Positions 7,790-15,717 of a DNA stretch of 64,000 bases are shown here, in pieces (the stretch's first letter is position 1; each line of letters begins with the position of its first letter). The stretch comes from Eubacterium sp. CAG:180 (GTDB lineage: Bacteria > Bacillota > Clostridia > Oscillospirales > Acutalibacteraceae), in the NCBI GenBank assembly GCA_000432435.1, contig HF993135.1, positions 44,365 to 108,364 on the forward strand. The letters run 5' to 3'. Made by a program: the position numbers and the translations under genes. Below the pieces are notes generated by a model. It did no database searches. It saw nothing but the letters and a program-made list of their open reading frames with translations, and had not been told where the DNA came from.

Positions 7790-10081
7790 TTATTCTACCG
7801 TCAGTATTCTGTCGTCTGCATCGCAAAGCACAATATCCGGGGTAAATGATTTTTCACCGATATTCTCGATACGGACTCTGACATACTCGCTGTCGCAATC
7901 CACGGTGAACAGCAAGTGAACGCAATCGCCGGTTTTATACGCAAAGCTCTCGCCGTCATCTGTAAAGAATTCCGATTTAAAGCTGCCGCTCCTTAACGGA
8001 TACACAGTAAGCCTTAATTTTTCCGAGGATTTGAACCCGTACTCCCCCTCATCGGTAGCTATAACGCTTCCGCCTCGCACAAAATACGGGACCTCCCCGT
8101 CGGGCGGAATATTCAGCATTACGGACGTACCGCCGTCGTATACTTTATCGTTTAAATACCAAATTTCGTTTTTGGGGAGATAAACCTCGGTTTCGTTCAC
8201 TCCTTCATCGAGAATACACGCGGTGAGAATATCTCTGCCCACGAGGAACGATGTGCTGTCGCAGTCTATCTCTTTGTCATCATAGTAGAGTAACAGCGGA
8301 GCTGTCATCGGCACATCGTTTTCGACAGATAAAAAGGCGGAATTATAAAGATACGGAATGAGTTTTTTTCTTTCCGCCATTATTTTTCGTGCGGCAGGAA
8401 TGGCATCCGGATAGCTCCACGGCATAGTTGCGGAGCCGTCCGAATTCCACGAATGTATTGTAAATCTGGGCTCGAAAATGCCGTGCTGCATCCATCTTAA
8501 AAGCAGCTCACGTGACGGCATATCGCCCGAAAAACCGCCGAGATCATGCCCGTAGAAGAAAAATCCCGACAAAGACAGCGTCATACCTATGTAATGGCAA
8601 TAACGCAGGTCATGAAATGATGTAAAATTGTCACCCGACCAGGTGGTTGCGAGACGTCTTACGGCACTGCTGCCGCTTCGTGTCGATAAAAACGGTCTTT
8701 TGCCCGGATATTTTTCTGTTTGCGCAGAATACGAGGAGGCGACCATAAGATACGTGAGTATCGGTCTTATTCTGCTCGCCTTTACGCTACCGTCTTTAAA
8801 GCCGTTTGCCACAGCGTCGGTATCTTTTATATCAAATTCGTTGTTATCGTTCCAAGTGGCGTCTATTCCGTAGTCCAGAAGCTTTGCCGCAACATTGTCG
8901 TGCCAAAACTTAAAGCCCTCGGGCAGAGTAAAATCAATGTAACTGCCCATACCGTCCCAAAACTCGGTTACAAACGGTGTGCCGTCTTTATTCTTTACAA
9001 AAAGCCCTTTTTCGGCTATTTCGTTGTACATCGGGTGCGACGTCAAAAAGGCAGGCTTGATATTGGGTATCAAGTGAATTTTCTCGCTGTTAAAACGCTC
9101 AATAAACCTTGCGGGGTTCGGGAATTTATCGTAATTCCAATTAAAAACACACCGCAAGTCGCCGATGGAGGTATAGCCCGAGGACAGATAAAATCCGCTG
9201 CAGCTCATATTTAAGGTATCAAGCTTTCTGAGAAATCCATACAACTGTTCTTCGGAATTCGGCGCATCGGTATAAGCCATGGTGCTGGCACAGTAATCAA
9301 AGCTCCATTTCGGAGGCAGGGTCTGTTTTCCGCAAAGAGAGCAATACTGCCTTAAAATTTCAAGCTTTGAGCCGAAGAACACATAATAAACAAGACAATC
9401 GTCATCGCTTTTGAAGAACTTGAAAGCGGGATAATAATTATTTATTTCTCTTCCGAAATCCATAACGGCACTGTCGGACGTATCGTAATAGATACCGTAG
9501 CAACCGACGGAATTTTCACACATATAAAACGGCACGTGCTTATAAAGCGGGTCCGACGTTTCCGCATCATAACCCATACTGTCGCTCGTCTCTATGCGAA
9601 AGGTGCGCCCCGCCTTATTGACACTGCCGCCCTTATCGCCGAGGCCGTATATTTTTTCGCCCTTTTCGCGCGTTAAATAATGATATGTACCGTTTCCGAA
9701 TTCGTTCTGAAAATTATAGGCAAGCGGTGCTCTGTCGGCAAAAAGAAGCTTGCCGTCCTTTTTATAGCTCAGTACAAAGTTGTGCGTATTAAGCTCTGCT
9801 TCGACATTTCCCAAATAGAAGCGCTCACCATCGGCTGTTTCATTTACTTGCGGAGCAAACAGCGAAAATCCGTCAAGGCTCAGCTTATCCCTACCCTCTG
9901 TAAGAAATTCGTTTTGCGGGTCTACGGTAAAGGTGGGCAGCATTTTACAATCGTCACGGAATAAGGCGACGCGCATCATACTGCCGCTCAAGAAGTCGAT
10001 TCGCGCCGTAATATCGCCGCAAACGTAAACTCTGCTGCTGCCGCTATGCTCGGACAGCTTAAAATCATATGAAAACTTCAT
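7790..10081 (-). CDS. Glycoside hydrolase family 31 (alpha-glucosidase/alpha-xylosidase type)
   Basis: The 763-residue protein carries an N-terminal beta-sandwich followed by the GH31 barrel. GIDATWNDNNEF (about residue 410) holds the Asp nucleophile, in a variant of WxDMNE. TTWSGDN (about 483) holds the acid/base Asp, followed by GHDLGGFSGDMPSRELLLRWMQ. It retains alpha-linked glycosidic bond hydrolysis residues and has no signal peptide, so it should be cytoplasmic and act on imported oligosaccharides. Its ATG overlaps the esterase stop (TAATG), which indicates translational coupling. Exact specificity (maltose, isoprimeverose, sulfoquinovoside) cannot be set from sequence. Confidence 0.88.
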   Translation of the reverse strand: MKFSYDFKLSEHSGSSRVYVCGDITARIDFLSGSMMRVALFRDDCKMLPTFTVDPQNEFLTEGRDKLSLDGFSLFAPQVNETADGERFYLGNVEAELNTHNFVLSYKKDGKLLFADRAPLAYNFQNEFGNGTYHYLTREKGEKIYGLGDKGGSVNKAGRTFRIETSDSMGYDAETSDPLYKHVPFYMCENSVGCYGIYYDTSDSAVMDFGREINNYYPAFKFFKSDDDCLVYYVFFGSKLEILRQYCSLCGKQTLPPKWSFDYCASTMAYTDAPNSEEQLYGFLRKLDTLNMSCSGFYLSSGYTSIGDLRCVFNWNYDKFPNPARFIERFNSEKIHLIPNIKPAFLTSHPMYNEIAEKGLFVKNKDGTPFVTEFWDGMGSYIDFTLPEGFKFWHDNVAAKLLDYGIDATWNDNNEFDIKDTDAVANGFKDGSVKASRIRPILTYLMVASSYSAQTEKYPGKRPFLSTRSGSSAVRRLATTWSGDNFTSFHDLRYCHYIGMTLSLSGFFFYGHDLGGFSGDMPSRELLLRWMQHGIFEPRFTIHSWNSDGSATMPWSYPDAIPAARKIMAERKKLIPYLYNSAFLSVENDVPMTAPLLLYYDDKEIDCDSTSFLVGRDILTACILDEGVNETEVYLPKNEIWYLNDKVYDGGTSVMLNIPPDGEVPYFVRGGSVIATDEGEYGFKSSEKLRLTVYPLRSGSFKSEFFTDDGESFAYKTGDCVHLLFTVDCDSEYVRVRIENIGEKSFTPDIVLCDADDRILTVE

Positions 10082-11415
10082 TACAGCACCGGCCCCTTAT
10101 TGAAGAGTGTATTTTTTATAAGCGTTGCGGTCTTCCAGCCTGCAAGGCGCGTCTTTTCGCAAAAATTCATCACCTTGTGCGTTCCGGGCTTCCAGGTCGG
10201 GATTTCCCTGCAATTCGGGTCTCCGCACTTTACAAAAGCGCTGACTGCCGCCACCATTTGCTCCGATATGAGATAGTCGATATCGGTAAACGGCCGCCAA
10301 CCGTTTTTGAGAGTTGCAAACACATACGGCAAGTCACTCGAATGCCATGCGCCGCAGTTATCGCCCGGCAAATTGCGCGCAAAAAGATAGACAAAGCATT
10401 TACTGCCCTTATCGTTTCGCACCCACTTTTTCACAAGCAGTTTTAAAACTATCGGTATCATATCTGCCGTTGTAACGCCGAGTATTTTCGGCATTGCGCT
10501 TATTGTTTTTATGTTAAACGTATCTTTCGTAAGAAGCTTTCCGTCTTCACACGGAAGCGTGTAAGAGAGTGTACTTTTAATTCCCTCGTCGCGGCACGCC
10601 TTAAGCCATGCATAGTAAAGGGTTTTCGCGTCCGTATCTCTAAGCTCGGAAAGGCTTGTTTTACCGGCATTTTTGATTATTTCGTCCCAGAATTTTTTCA
10701 TTTTTTGCGGCGACAGCGGGCGTGACAAAACTCGTTGAAGCGCGGCTCCGCTCAACATAACGGCACCCGACACCATATCCCTTGTAAGCGGACTTGACAG
10801 AAGCACATCTACGCTCATGGCTCCTGCGCTCTGCCCCAAAAGGGTTATTCTTTCGGGATCTCCGCCGAAGGAAGAAATGTTGTTTTTTATCCATTTAAGT
10901 GCCGCAGCTTGGTCAAAAAGGCCGAAATTACCGCATACTCCGTTTTCATCGGCGACATCGGGGTGAGAACAAAAGCCGTACGGTCCGAGACGGTAATTCA
11001 CAGAGACAAAAACAATGTCATTTTCGGCATATGCCTTACCGCTGATATGCCCCTCGTTTGAGCTGCCGCCCGTAAAAGAACCGCCGTGTATATACAACAA
11101 AACGGGACATTTTTTTGCGTTTTTGGGCGCGCTGATATTGAGATATTGACAATCCTCGCTGTATGTAAAGCTCATACCGCGCCTGAATTCCCTGTGATAA
11201 AACGGGTTAACCTTTGCGTCGTCCTCAAAACCGCGGTGCTGGTAGCAGCAATCGCCGAAAGCGGTCGCATCATATACGCCGTCCCACCCATCGGTAACGA
11301 CCGGATACTCCCACCTGCCCGCGTCGGCATACTTTATGCCGCGAAACTCAACATAGCTGCCGTTATCGAGCCCGACGATATCTCCGCACTCGGTTTTTAA
11401 TTTTACCGTATTCAT
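10081..11415 (-). CDS. Type-B carboxylesterase
   Basis: The 444-residue alpha/beta hydrolase has the oxyanion-loop VLLYIHGGSFTGGSS, the nucleophile elbow GQSAGAMS (Ser about 194) and WHSSDLPYVF with the catalytic His (about 358). ATG 11415 is preceded by AGGGGCGATAA. It lacks a signal peptide. Being first in a coupled pair with GH31, it may remove acyl groups from imported glycosides before cleavage (inference). It is slightly shorter than typical type-B esterases (about 500 residues). Confidence 0.85.
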   Translation of the reverse strand: MNTVKLKTECGDIVGLDNGSYVEFRGIKYADAGRWEYPVVTDGWDGVYDATAFGDCCYQHRGFEDDAKVNPFYHREFRRGMSFTYSEDCQYLNISAPKNAKKCPVLLYIHGGSFTGGSSNEGHISGKAYAENDIVFVSVNYRLGPYGFCSHPDVADENGVCGNFGLFDQAAALKWIKNNISSFGGDPERITLLGQSAGAMSVDVLLSSPLTRDMVSGAVMLSGAALQRVLSRPLSPQKMKKFWDEIIKNAGKTSLSELRDTDAKTLYYAWLKACRDEGIKSTLSYTLPCEDGKLLTKDTFNIKTISAMPKILGVTTADMIPIVLKLLVKKWVRNDKGSKCFVYLFARNLPGDNCGAWHSSDLPYVFATLKNGWRPFTDIDYLISEQMVAAVSAFVKCGDPNCREIPTWKPGTHKVMNFCEKTRLAGWKTATLIKNTLFNKGPVL

Positions 11416-11501
11416 TTTATCGCCCCTTACGTTATCGCATAAATCACAGTAATGAAAATCTCGGAAAACTTCCAAAACGTTACATACATCATTATGTGCA
11501 A

Positions 11502-11530
11502 ATTATATGCCACAACGAGAGCGGTGTCAA
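11502..11530 (-). promoter_or_regulatory. Promoter of the esterase-GH31 operon
   Basis: TTGACA (11530-11525) and TATAAT (11507-11502) on the minus strand are 17 bp apart, a near-perfect vegetative promoter. The predicted start is about 80 nt before the esterase ATG. Confidence 0.8.
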
Positions 11531-11554
11531 TTATTTTAAGACAATATATACAAA

Positions 11555-12916
11555 TTAAAAGTTGTTTTCAGCTCTGCGTGAATTCAGCTTATTACCGACC
11601 GCCTTTTTATAAACAACGGCGGAAATTACGGCCGACACGGCTTCTGCTATCCAAAAGGCATTCCAAACACCGTCAGCACCGAATATCCGTGTTAATACAA
11701 AAGCTGTCGGGATTATTATTACTGCATACCTGCAAAGTGATATTATGAGAGATTCAACACCCTTGCCGAGTCCCTCAAGAGCTCCGGATGACGTTACGGA
11801 AATTGACGAAACAACAAACCCGGCGCTGATTATTCTGAGCGCCTTTTTGCCTGCGTCTATCGTTTCGGGATTATCGGTGAACATTCCTATCAGCTTATGC
11901 GGCAGCGCAATGCACAGCACAGTACCGAAAAGCATTATGCCTGCCGTCAGCACAAGAGTTATATCGTAAATTTTTTTTACTCTTTTATGCTCGGCGGCAC
12001 CGTAATTATAACCGATTATCGGTCGCATTCCCTGCACTATACCGTTAGCGGGGAGGTATAAGAACGTCTGAAGCTTATAGTAGACACCGAGCACAACAAC
12101 ATATATCTGTGAAAACGAAGCAAGCATTGCATTAAGGCTTGACACAAGAAGTGACGGCAGCGCAAGATTTATTGACGCCGGGATACCCACAAAGTACAGT
12201 TTACGGTCTATAGCCTTATTACGTTTTAAATATTTGCGGTTTATGGTTACGCTCGGTTTTTTCACGGCGTACAAAACTACATACAGTAAAAGGGTACTCA
12301 CCTGCCCTATGCCTGTTGCGAGGGCGGCGCCGTCAATTCCCATTTTCGGAAATGGGCCTATACCGAATATCAAAAGCGGGTCAAGTATGATATTTACAAT
12401 ACAGCCCGTCATAAGTCCTGCCATGGAGGCATTCATTCTGCCGACAGCTTGGAAGATTTTTTCGTATGCAAGGCTTATCATAATTACAATCGAAAACGAA
12501 AAAACTATTGTTGAATAGCGCACCCCGAGGGAAATTACGTTTTCGGACTGCGTGAACATTTTAAGGAATGGGCGCATAATCGGAATGCTGACTGCGGCGG
12601 CGATAATGCCGTGGAGTATTGAAAACAAAAATCCGTGTGTGGCGGCGGTATCGGCTGCCTCTTTTTCACCTGCGCCGAGGTGAAATGCGATAACGGCATT
12701 AAGTCCCACGCCGAAGCCTATTGCAAGCGCATTGACAAGGTTTTGCACCGGATAGACAAGCGACAAAGCTGTTATTGCGTCCTCGCCTATTTTGGCGACA
12801 AAAAAGCTGTCCACTATATTATAAAGCGAATTGACGAGCATTGATATTACCATGGGAGTGGCCATAGACATAATAAGCGGAAAAACAGGCTTTTCCTTCA
12901 TAAATTTTTCGTTCAT
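11555..12916 (-). CDS. MATE-family efflux transporter
   Basis: The 453-residue protein has 12 predicted spans in two homologous halves, beginning PLIMSMATPMVISMLVNSLYNIVDSFFV, with MATE features including IGEDAITALSLVYP. MATE proteins export drugs or metabolites using Na+ or H+. ATG 12916 (MNEKFMKEK) is chosen because AAAGGCAG lies upstream. The mRNA leader has a promoter, a short ORF and an intrinsic terminator (see separate entries), so expression is probably controlled by attenuation. Confidence 0.9.
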   Translation of the reverse strand: MNEKFMKEKPVFPLIMSMATPMVISMLVNSLYNIVDSFFVAKIGEDAITALSLVYPVQNLVNALAIGFGVGLNAVIAFHLGAGEKEAADTAATHGFLFSILHGIIAAAVSIPIMRPFLKMFTQSENVISLGVRYSTIVFSFSIVIMISLAYEKIFQAVGRMNASMAGLMTGCIVNIILDPLLIFGIGPFPKMGIDGAALATGIGQVSTLLLYVVLYAVKKPSVTINRKYLKRNKAIDRKLYFVGIPASINLALPSLLVSSLNAMLASFSQIYVVVLGVYYKLQTFLYLPANGIVQGMRPIIGYNYGAAEHKRVKKIYDITLVLTAGIMLFGTVLCIALPHKLIGMFTDNPETIDAGKKALRIISAGFVVSSISVTSSGALEGLGKGVESLIISLCRYAVIIIPTAFVLTRIFGADGVWNAFWIAEAVSAVISAVVYKKAVGNKLNSRRAENNF

Positions 12917-12957
12917 ACAAATACATCTGCCTTTCGAATCCGAGCGTATTTTCTCAA

Positions 12958-13002
12958 TTAAAAACGCCACGCAATTACTCAAAATCGAATAATTGCATGG
13001 CG
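12958..13002 (-). terminator. Intrinsic terminator inside the MATE gene leader (candidate attenuator)
   Basis: On the minus strand CGCCATGCAATTA (13002-12990) pairs with TAATTGCGTGGCG (12977-12965), followed by TTTTTAATT. It lies downstream of the promoter but 42 nt upstream of the MATE start, so it can only act as a conditional stop. Confidence 0.75.
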
Positions 13003-13035
13003 AAAACACATCTTTTTAAGACCGGAAAAATCCAT
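12979..13035 (-). CDS. Candidate leader peptide of the MATE gene
   Basis: An 18-codon ORF starts at ATG 13035 (14 nt after the predicted +1), has a second in-frame ATG at 13011, and ends RHAIIRF-stop at 12979. The last seven codons form the 5' arm of the attenuator stem and the stop codon is in its loop. A ribosome on this ORF would therefore block the terminator. There is no strong ribosome binding site, which fits some leader ORFs near the transcript 5' end but lowers confidence. Confidence 0.45.
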   Translation of the reverse strand: MDFSGLKKMCFRHAIIRF

Positions 13036-13055
13036 ACGTTGTTTTATCGGTATGT

Positions 13056-13084
13056 AATATAACACACTTTCGCCGCTAAGTCAA
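13056..13084 (-). promoter_or_regulatory. Promoter of the MATE gene
   Basis: TTGACT (13084-13079) and TATATT (13061-13056) on the minus strand, 17-bp spacer, predicted +1 near 13049. It gives a leader of about 130 nt. Confidence 0.75.
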
Positions 13085-13144
13085 TAACGGCTGAAACATA
13101 ATAATATATATGCCGAGAGAGAATAATGCTCTGCTCAAGGGCTT

Positions 13145-14272
13145 TTATTCGTCATCCTCCGAATAGTAATCGTCATCCTCAAAATAGTAATCGTCCTCCT
13201 CCAACTCCTCCTCATCAAAGTTCCAGACATCATAGCTGCCGTTTCTGACCAAATCCTTTTGCCAATCCTCCAAGCAATAAGAATTCATTTCCGCTTCAAG
13301 CTTTTCATCGTAGGAGTTATCTTTTTCATCGGAACAATCCGTCATCAGCTCATCAAAAACCATAAGGCTCGCCATCCCGGTCATAAGCCCGTCTCTGTTC
13401 TCGCTTAATTCGCAGGCTTCGGGAACAACCGTATCGGATTCGGCGATTTCTTCGCTTAATGTGCGCTTTATTTTCTGCCTTAATTCAAAGGAAACGGCTG
13501 ACAAACTGTTCAGACGGCGCAGCAGTATTTCCTCCGATAAATTCCCAAAGCGAATTTTTTCGTAATCTTGCACGTTTAGGCTATACAGCCTTGAATAGCG
13601 TTTAAACTCCTTAACAGTCGAAGACGGAAAATGCTGCTTATTTTTTTCTAAATAACATTCCGCATTTTTAATCATTGTTTTACAGTCTTTTATCTGCCGG
13701 TTTATCTCCGCAATAATTTTTTGCTTGTTTTCGCCGCATTTCACCTTATACAAAAGTGCATATATGTGCTTACAGTTTTGCTTTCTCTCCGTATAATAGG
13801 GGCATGTGCAGCTCATACTTACTATTTTGTCGTTGTCTCCGAATGAAAGCTCAACATTATAGTCGGCGGTACCTTTTACAATACAGGAATAATGAGTCCC
13901 CGTTTTTTTAAGGTCTCTGATTTTGCCGTCGGAGCAATATGCTTCTCCGCGTTCTCGTATCAAGGGGCTGAATAAGCCGTCATAAATTCTCTTATCAAAT
14001 AAGCCTAATTTCTCCCTGCTCACTTCCGCCGGAGCTGTTGAAGTCTCTTCGATATTTAATTCGGTATCGACAAACGGGACGTCGGTAATGTCCTTTTTGG
14101 CTTTCTTTCTCCTGTGCTTTTTGACAGCATTCCCCACAGCCTTTACAATCACCGCCGTTATCAGGCACAACAGCTTAAAAGCCCATTTTAATATGTAATA
14201 TGCGGCCATTCCGAGAATCAGCAATACCATCACTATAAAATTCCCGGTCATTGCAATGTTTTTCTTCTTCAT
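13145..14272 (-). CDS. SWIM zinc-finger membrane protein, unknown function
   Basis: The 375-residue protein has two adjacent hydrophobic segments near the N-terminus (GNFIVMVLLILGMAAYYIL and LLCLITAVIV), then a basic stretch. A SWIM finger, CTCPYYTERKQNCKHIYALLY (about residue 155-175, CxC...CxH), follows, then helical sequence and a very acidic Asp/Glu/Tyr C-terminus. SWIM fingers bind nucleic acid or protein. ATG 14272 is called although no clear ribosome binding site precedes it; a GTG at 14284 is an alternative. The gene begins only about 24 bp from the terminal CRISPR repeat on the same strand as the cas operon. Confidence 0.65.
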   Translation of the reverse strand: MKKKNIAMTGNFIVMVLLILGMAAYYILKWAFKLLCLITAVIVKAVGNAVKKHRRKKAKKDITDVPFVDTELNIEETSTAPAEVSREKLGLFDKRIYDGLFSPLIRERGEAYCSDGKIRDLKKTGTHYSCIVKGTADYNVELSFGDNDKIVSMSCTCPYYTERKQNCKHIYALLYKVKCGENKQKIIAEINRQIKDCKTMIKNAECYLEKNKQHFPSSTVKEFKRYSRLYSLNVQDYEKIRFGNLSEEILLRRLNSLSAVSFELRQKIKRTLSEEIAESDTVVPEACELSENRDGLMTGMASLMVFDELMTDCSDEKDNSYDEKLEAEMNSYCLEDWQKDLVRNGSYDVWNFDEEELEEDDYYFEDDDYYSEDDE

Positions 14273-14295
14273 ATATGTATTCACAATCTCACAAT

Positions 14296-14659
14296 CGGCA
14301 AGTACCGTATGATATTATACTACTCTCAAACTACAGTCTTTACACTCGGCTGTCCTCCGTGTTTCAGTACCTTATGAAATTACACTACTCTCAAACAATG
14401 AATTTCCCCTCCTTTGCGCTGTCCGAGTTTCAGTACCTTATGAAATTACACTACTCTCAAACGGTTTAAGAATAAGAAAAGGGGATAAGATGTTTCAGTA
14501 CCTTATGAAATTACACTACTCTCAAACCACGGACAATCCACATCGTGAAGTGCGATAGTTTCAGTACCTTATGAAATTACACTACTCTCAAACGATACTT
14601 TAAAGTATATATGTAATTCATATGTTTCAGTACCTTATGAAATTACACTACTCTCAAAC
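14296..14659 (-). CRISPR. Type II-A CRISPR array: five perfect 36-bp repeats, one degenerate terminal repeat, five spacers
   Basis: Perfect repeats lie at 14361-14396, 14427-14462, 14492-14527, 14558-14593 and 14624-14659. In crRNA sense (minus strand) they begin GTTTGAGAGTAGTG and end GGTACTGAAAC. A degenerate copy with about eight mismatches, five of them at its last five bases in crRNA sense, is at 14296-14331 and marks the trailer end. Spacers are 29, 30, 29, 30 and 30 bp. Orientation follows from the degenerate repeat, the leader anchor at the other end, the csn2-side promoter and the tracrRNA anti-repeat. The spacers match nothing else that I can see in the window. Confidence 0.98.
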
Positions 14660-14722
14660 CTCAAATAAACTGCGCCACTACAATGCACAGGGTAATAACA
14701 TAAGGTACATTTATTATACTAT
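14660..14722 (-). promoter_or_regulatory. CRISPR leader with ATTTGAG leader-anchoring sequence
   Basis: Reading on the minus strand, the last bases before the first repeat are TTTATTTGAG. ATTTGAG abutting repeat 1 is the leader-anchoring sequence described for type II-A integration in streptococci. The leader is A/T-rich and also contains a 10-mer (14699-14708) that is the exact reverse complement of part of the repeat. Confidence 0.85.
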
Positions 14723-14742
14723 CTAAGTATCTTCGTCGTCAA
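14713..14742 (-). promoter_or_regulatory. Promoter of the CRISPR array
   Basis: TTGACG (14742-14737) and TATAAT (14718-14713) on the minus strand, with an 18-bp spacer. The -35 lies inside the 3' end of csn2. The predicted +1 near 14706 gives a leader RNA of about 47 nt before the first repeat. Confidence 0.7.
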
Positions 14743-15400
14743 TAACGCAAAGGTCATTGTCGACAACATACAGTTTTTCGCCGTCGCAGAGCCTTTGCGG
14801 CTCCGAATTCTCAAGCATTAAAAAATTGATATGCTCAAGAGCTAAAGCCTTTAACAGCTCTGATATTTCATCCGGCGAAAAGTAAAGACAAATATTGGCG
14901 GCAACAAAAACCTTCGTCTTGAGATACTTTGCCGATAATTTCAAATAATTTACAAAGCATTCCAAGAGCGAAGAAGACTCCGCCGAAAACCTGAAGCCCA
15001 TTAGCTTTATTATTGCAGAGGTGTCCGTTTCATCGGAATATTCACAATCGAAATCACAAAACGCTTTAAGCTTATCGGCAAGCCTTGCGATTGCCGCCTT
15101 TACCTCGGTTGTATCCTCGGCGAACTCGTCATTTGCGGTCTGCTGCATATAGCCGTCAAGCTTGCCGAGGAGCTTTCTGCTGTTCATATCGACAAAAATC
15201 GGTTCGGATATAAAGCACCCGTCCTTGGAAAACTCAAACGGTTTAAAATCCTCGGAAAAGACAAAATAATCTTCCTCGCACGAATTTAAGAATGACGACA
15301 TCACGCCTCTGTAAAGCTTTTTGTTTTCTATTACGAGAACCGGAAATATTCCCTCGCCTATTTTTATGCAATCATCAATATACGAAAACTTAGCCATCAT
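14723..15400 (-). CDS. csn2: CRISPR-associated protein Csn2
   Basis: The 225-residue product is encoded last in the cas operon, the position and approximate size of type II-A Csn2, a ring-forming Ca2+-dependent DNA-end-binding protein needed for spacer acquisition. Sequence similarity in such proteins is low, so the call rests on position, length and overall pattern. The ATG at 15400 overlaps the cas2 stop (ATGATGG, with TGA shared); a second ATG follows at 15397. Its 3' end contains the -35 of the array promoter. Confidence 0.85.
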   Translation of the reverse strand: MMAKFSYIDDCIKIGEGIFPVLVIENKKLYRGVMSSFLNSCEEDYFVFSEDFKPFEFSKDGCFISEPIFVDMNSRKLLGKLDGYMQQTANDEFAEDTTEVKAAIARLADKLKAFCDFDCEYSDETDTSAIIKLMGFRFSAESSSLLECFVNYLKLSAKYLKTKVFVAANICLYFSPDEISELLKALALEHINFLMLENSEPQRLCDGEKLYVVDNDLCVIDDEDT

Positions 15401-15717
15401 AATATCAACAGCCTTTCGTCCGAATCCACAACACTGCTGTGGCTTTTGCCGACAATCATTTCCATTTTGGCGAACTGCTTTTCGGTAACGGTAAGCATTT
15501 GCACAAGACCCGACGGCGGTTTCTGCTTTTTTACCGAATCGCAAATACCCGTTGCGACATTTTGGTTAAGCGCAATTTTTGAATAAACCGATTCCTGCAT
15601 CATCATAAATCCGCTTTTAATCAAAAATTTACGAAATTTTGCATATTCGTGCCGTTCGCTCTTGGTAGTTGTCGGCAAATCAAAAAATACAATTACTCTC
15701 ATAAATCTATAACTCAT
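15397..15717 (-). CDS. cas2: CRISPR-associated endoribonuclease/integration protein Cas2
   Basis: The 106-residue protein starts MSYRFMRVIVFFDLPTTTKSER, with the ferredoxin-like beta-1 and Asp of Cas2, and contains LTVTEKQFAKM typical of type II Cas2. Together with Cas1 it forms the spacer integrase. The start at 15717 overlaps cas1 by 11 nt; a start five codons later (15702) is possible, but the MSYRFMR form matches relatives. Confidence 0.95.
   Translation of the reverse strand: MSYRFMRVIVFFDLPTTTKSERHEYAKFRKFLIKSGFMMMQESVYSKIALNQNVATGICDSVKKQKPPSGLVQMLTVTEKQFAKMEMIVGKSHSSVVDSDERLLIL

Noticed and set aside
14297..14660. Open frame reading through the CRISPR repeats
   Set aside because: It is produced by the repeat sequence itself; repeat/spacer structure and leader explain the region.
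15401..15544. Longer Csn2 beginning upstream at 15544
   Set aside because: This would overlap cas2 by about 150 bp and lacks a start site. The ATGA overlap at 15400 fits the operon.
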